NCBI GenBank assembly: GCA_023230525.1
Contig: JALNXE010000094.1
Coordinates: forward strand, 1-17,071
DNA: 17,071 nt
Reading direction: 5' to 3'
From: Desulfobulbaceae bacterium
Lineage (GTDB): Bacteria; Desulfobacterota; Desulfobulbia; Desulfobulbales; SURF-16
The position numbers and the translations under genes are program-made. Numbering within the stretch: position 1 is the stretch's first letter; each line of letters begins with the position of its first letter. A model generated the notes under the pieces. It was given only the letters and a program-made list of their open reading frames with translations, was not told the DNA's origin and searched no databases. Positions 14,658 through 17,071 of the stretch are shown here, in pieces.

Positions 14658-14697
14658 CTTTGGGTTATTTCACGCACCGCGAAATAAAGACCCAAAG
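14658..14697. promoter_or_regulatory. Long interrupted dyad between the PEP-CTERM and NtrC-type genes
   Basis: CTTTGGGT (14658-14665) pairs with ACCCAAAG (14690-14697), and TATTTC (14666-14671) with GAAATA (14681-14686). That gives 14 pairs, with a 3-nt bulge on the right side and a 9-nt centre. It could be an enhancer site for the NtrC-type activator, or a structured 3' end of that activator's mRNA. Confidence 0.45.
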
Positions 14698-14699
14698 GT

Positions 14700-14720
14700 A
14701 AAAATGGGGAAAATGCCCCA
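14700..14720 (-). terminator. Weak terminator-like hairpin after the NtrC-type gene
   Basis: On the minus strand TGGGG (14720-14716), loop CATTTT and CCCCA (14709-14705) are followed by TTTTT (14704-14700). The stem has only five pairs, so it is a weak candidate. It lies about 80 bp downstream of the activator stop. Confidence 0.4.
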
Positions 14721-14797
14721 GCGGCGATAACCGGAAGTCAGGGGGGTGAGGGAATAGAGCAGGGAGAGAAAAAGGAGAGGGCAAGGGGCTCAAGGCA

Positions 14798-16228
14798 TCA
14801 TTCTTCATCACGGCCGGCGGACTGCAGGCCGAATTTCTTGATGCGATAGCGCAGGGTGTCCCGTGACATGCGCAGACATTGGGCAGCCTTGGTCTGGTTG
14901 CCATTGAAGCGGGCCAGGGCCTGCTGGATAAGCTCCTTTTCCACCTCTTCAATGGAGATGCCATGGGGAGGCAGGGTGATATACCCGCTTTCCGCCACGG
15001 CAGGAACTTCATGGCTGGCGGGGCGGGGATCCTTTGTCCTGGCCCGGCCGCACTGACGGATCTCGTGGTTAAAAAACTCATAACTGAGCATGGTGCCGGG
15101 CTCGAGCATCATGGCCCTTTCCATGGCATTGCGCAGTTCCCGCACATTACCCGGCCAATCATAACGCTGCAGACAGTCAAGGGCCTCGGGACTGGTTCCC
15201 TGCACCCCGCGGCCATACTCCTCGTTTAATCTCTCAATGAAATAACTGGCCAGCGACGGGATATCCTCCTTGCGCTCGCGCAAGGGAGCCAGCGGAATAC
15301 TCATCACGTTGAGACGGAAAAAAAGGTCGCCGCGGAAGTTGCCGTCCCTAACCATGGAGGGCAGATCCTGATTGGTGGCGGCAATAATGCGCACATCCGT
15401 GTCGATATCCCGTGAGCCGCCGAGACGCCGGAACTTCCTGGCATCGATGACCTTGAGGATCTTGGCCTGCATGGGCAGCGGCATATCACCAATTTCATCC
15501 AGAAAAACAGTGCCCCCGGCAGCGGCTTCAAAAATACCCTTGTGACTCTTCGAGGCATCGGTATATGCCCCCTTCTCATGGCCGAAAAGCTCATTTTCCA
15601 GCAGGTTGTCCGGAATGGCCGCGCAGTTGATCTCGATAAAGGGTTCCTGGGAGCGGGCGCTGTGGTAATGAATGGCCCGGGCCACCAGTTCCTTGCCCGT
15701 GCCGCTTTCGCCCAGCACCAGCACGATTTTGGCGTCGGTTTCGGCACAGACCTTGATCATCTTGAAAACTTCGATCATTTTCGACGAGTTGCCGATGAGG
15801 TTGTCATAATCATATTTTTTCCGCAACTCACGCCGGAAAAGATCAACCTCCTTACGCAGCTTCCTTTTCTCAAAACCCTGATCAACAATATGCCGGATAT
15901 TTTCAATATCAAAAGGCTTGCCGATATAATCGTCAGCACCTATTTTAAGTGCGCTCACCGCTGAATCGGCATCGGCGTAGGCAGTAATCATCAGCACAAT
16001 GACATCCTCATCCTGGGCCTTGAACTCGCGCAGCAGGTCAACCCCGTTGGCATCAGGGAGACGCACATCCAGCAGAACCATTTCCGGCACAAAGTCATGG
16101 AATTGTCCCCTGGCCTCCGCCCCGTTGGTGGCCGTCTGCACGGCATAGCCAGCACCGGCAAGCATCTGGCTGAGCGACCAGCAAACCAGTTTCTCGTCAT
16201 CAACGACCAGGACGCGATGCTCTCTCAT
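14798..16228 (-). CDS. Sigma-54-dependent response regulator, NtrC family
   Basis: The 476-residue activator has the full three-domain plan. Receiver: D10/D11 acidic pocket, phosphoacceptor D54 in VLLDVRLPDANG, T82, K104. AAA+ domain: Walker A GESGTGKE (173-180), sigma-54 loop GAYTDA (220-225), Walker B VFLDE (241-245), arginine region RGDLFFRLN (299-307), WPGNVREL. C-terminal Fis-type HTH: NQTKAAQCLRMSRDTLRYRIKKFGL, about 444-468. Phosphorylated forms drive transcription from -24/-12 promoters. The loop has Asp where GAFTGA has its second Gly. The frame is open to 16450, but ATG 16228 starts just before the receiver and has GGAAG 5 nt upstream. The kinase stop is 16 bp upstream, so the pair is co-transcribed. 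The adjacent PEP-CTERM gene has a sigma-54 promoter and is the obvious candidate target. Confidence 0.93.
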   Translation of the reverse strand: MREHRVLVVDDEKLVCWSLSQMLAGAGYAVQTATNGAEARGQFHDFVPEMVLLDVRLPDANGVDLLREFKAQDEDVIVLMITAYADADSAVSALKIGADDYIGKPFDIENIRHIVDQGFEKRKLRKEVDLFRRELRKKYDYDNLIGNSSKMIEVFKMIKVCAETDAKIVLVLGESGTGKELVARAIHYHSARSQEPFIEINCAAIPDNLLENELFGHEKGAYTDASKSHKGIFEAAAGGTVFLDEIGDMPLPMQAKILKVIDARKFRRLGGSRDIDTDVRIIAATNQDLPSMVRDGNFRGDLFFRLNVMSIPLAPLRERKEDIPSLASYFIERLNEEYGRGVQGTSPEALDCLQRYDWPGNVRELRNAMERAMMLEPGTMLSYEFFNHEIRQCGRARTKDPRPASHEVPAVAESGYITLPPHGISIEEVEKELIQQALARFNGNQTKAAQCLRMSRDTLRYRIKKFGLQSAGRDEE

Positions 16229-16244
16229 GATATCTTCCCATCCC

Positions 16245-17071
16245 TCAGGATATGCCGCATTGCGAACCTTCCTCCCGGCTGACCGGCAGACAGACGATGA
16301 ATGTGGAGCCGGCACCCGGTTCACTTTCCACGAATATTGTCCCGCCATGCTGTTCCAGGATGCGCTGGGAGATGGAAAGGCCAAGACCGGTGCCGGTGCT
16401 TTTGGTCGTATGAAACGGGTTGAAAATCGATTCCATGGAGGATGGGTCAATCCCCTTGCCCGTATCCTGAATGGCCAGCCTGACGTGTTTGCCGTTCAGA
16501 TAACGGCATACCGGGCTGCTGCAGCTGTCAACCCGGCCTTCAGCGCCTTCATAGCCGCAACTGTGGAAGGTCAGGGTCCCGCCCGCCTCCATGGCATCGA
16601 TGGCATTGAGCACAATATTAAGAAACACCTGCTGCAGCTGACCTTCATCGCCCTGGGCCAGGGGCAGATGCAGATCAATGGCCCGCACCACCCTGATCTG
16701 CTTGTTTTCCAGGCGCGAGGCGGCCAGGAAAAGAACCTTGTCGATGATCGTGTTCAGGTGAACCTCGGCAAACTGCGATTGACCCGGCCGGGCAAACTGC
16801 AGCAGATTGTTGATGAAGTTGTCCAGGCGCTTGACCTGGCTCTGCACCTCATTGAAAATCATCTGGTTGGTGTCGCCATCCTGAAAATTACGGGCCAGGA
16901 TCTGCATGGCCCCGGATATGCCGGCCAAGGGATTTTTGATTTCATGGGCCACGCCGGCCGCCATTTCGCCCAGAGAGGCCAGCTTGTCGACCCGGGCAAG
17001 ATCCTGTTCCAGAACCTTTTTGGCGGTGATATCCCTGAAAATACAACTGAGTCCGGTGACGGTATCCACCG
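16245..17071 (-). CDS. PAS-containing NtrB-like sensor histidine kinase (N-terminus outside window)
   Basis: The frame enters from the right edge and ends at TGA 16247-16245, so only the last ~275 codons are seen. GTG at 17069 is an internal valine rather than a start. Visible parts: the end of a PAS domain (GLSCIFRDITAKKVLEQDL), a HisKA dimerisation domain with the NtrB-type H box (LGEMAAGVAHEIKNPLAGI), and an ATPase domain with N box (NIVLNAIDAM), DTGKGI, a FNPFHTTKSTGTGLGLSI block and a final GAGSTFIVCLP strand. No transmembrane helix is visible in this part. Between the N box and DTGKG is an unusual loop with three cysteines in ~18 residues (SCGYEG then CSSPVC). It lies 16 bp upstream of the sigma-54 regulator and is clearly its cognate kinase. 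Confidence 0.9.
   Translation of the reverse strand, partial: VDTVTGLSCIFRDITAKKVLEQDLARVDKLASLGEMAAGVAHEIKNPLAGISGAMQILARNFQDGDTNQMIFNEVQSQVKRLDNFINNLLQFARPGQSQFAEVHLNTIIDKVLFLAASRLENKQIRVVRAIDLHLPLAQGDEGQLQQVFLNIVLNAIDAMEAGGTLTFHSCGYEGAEGRVDSCSSPVCRYLNGKHVRLAIQDTGKGIDPSSMESIFNPFHTTKSTGTGLGLSISQRILEQHGGTIFVESEPGAGSTFIVCLPVSREEGSQCGIS

Noticed and set aside
16229..16450. N-terminal extension of the NtrC-type regulator
   Set aside because: It lies over the kinase gene in another frame, and the receiver begins right after ATG 16228, which has a suitable ribosome binding site.

Overview
The window reads as chromosomal DNA of a Gram-negative bacterium, most likely a sulfate-reducing or sulfur-metabolising Desulfobacterota member (Desulfobulbales-like). 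This placement is an inference. It rests on moderately high G+C, a DASS-type anion transporter beside a CBS protein and a receiver protein, a PEP-CTERM protein with the VPVPGAVWLLGSGLLGL-type tail, a sigma-54 two-component pair and a periplasmic diheme cytochrome c. No rRNA, tRNA, CRISPR array, insertion sequence or phage gene was recognised. Genes are tightly packed, and most starts have a clear AAGGAG-type ribosome binding site.

Layout. (1) 1-2313, plus strand: the 3' end of a CBS-domain protein, a divergent DASS/SLC13 anion transporter and a single-domain response regulator. Together they look like an anion uptake and signalling unit. (2) 2314-2527: a non-coding gap between convergent genes that holds a long G+C-rich imperfect palindrome. 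(3) 2528-10035, minus strand, read right to left: a His-rich Spy/CpxP-like periplasmic protein, a DHC-type diheme cytochrome c with a His-rich N-terminus, a small one-helix membrane protein of unknown function, and a complete tripartite RND efflux system (NodT-type outer-membrane lipoprotein, MdtA-like adaptor lipoprotein, MdtB/MdtC-like HAE1 pump). (4) 10036-10265: a divergent regulatory region with a GTAAA-N6-GTAAA direct repeat, which matches the E. coli CpxR box. (5) 10266-12544, plus strand: a CpxR-like regulator overlapping by 4 bp a CpxA-like kinase whose sensor domain carries a hexaproline run and an Asp/His-rich segment.

(6) 12545-12792: an intergenic stretch with a short open frame and a strong minus-strand terminator. 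(7) 12793-13617, minus: a secreted glutaminyl-peptide cyclotransferase of the beta-propeller type. (8) 13743-14375, minus: an exosortase-sorted PEP-CTERM protein with its own terminator and a near-consensus -24/-12 promoter. (9) 14376-14797: an A+T-rich regulatory region with two dyads. (10) 14798-17071, minus: an NtrC-type sigma-54 activator and its PAS-containing NtrB-like kinase, which is cut by the window edge.

How the genes fit together. Regions 3-5 look like a self-contained envelope-stress island. The kinase would sense an envelope signal, perhaps a metal cation given the His/Asp-rich segments in the sensor and in two output proteins. The regulator would bind the GTAAA boxes and switch on the chaperone-like protein, the cytochrome, the small membrane protein and the pump. 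E. coli uses Bae/Cpx to control spy and mdtABC from scattered loci; here the equivalent parts are contiguous, with a diheme cytochrome added. Regions 8-10 suggest a second circuit, in which the NtrB/NtrC pair drives the PEP-CTERM gene through sigma-54. Both regulatory links are inferences from sequence motifs and gene order.
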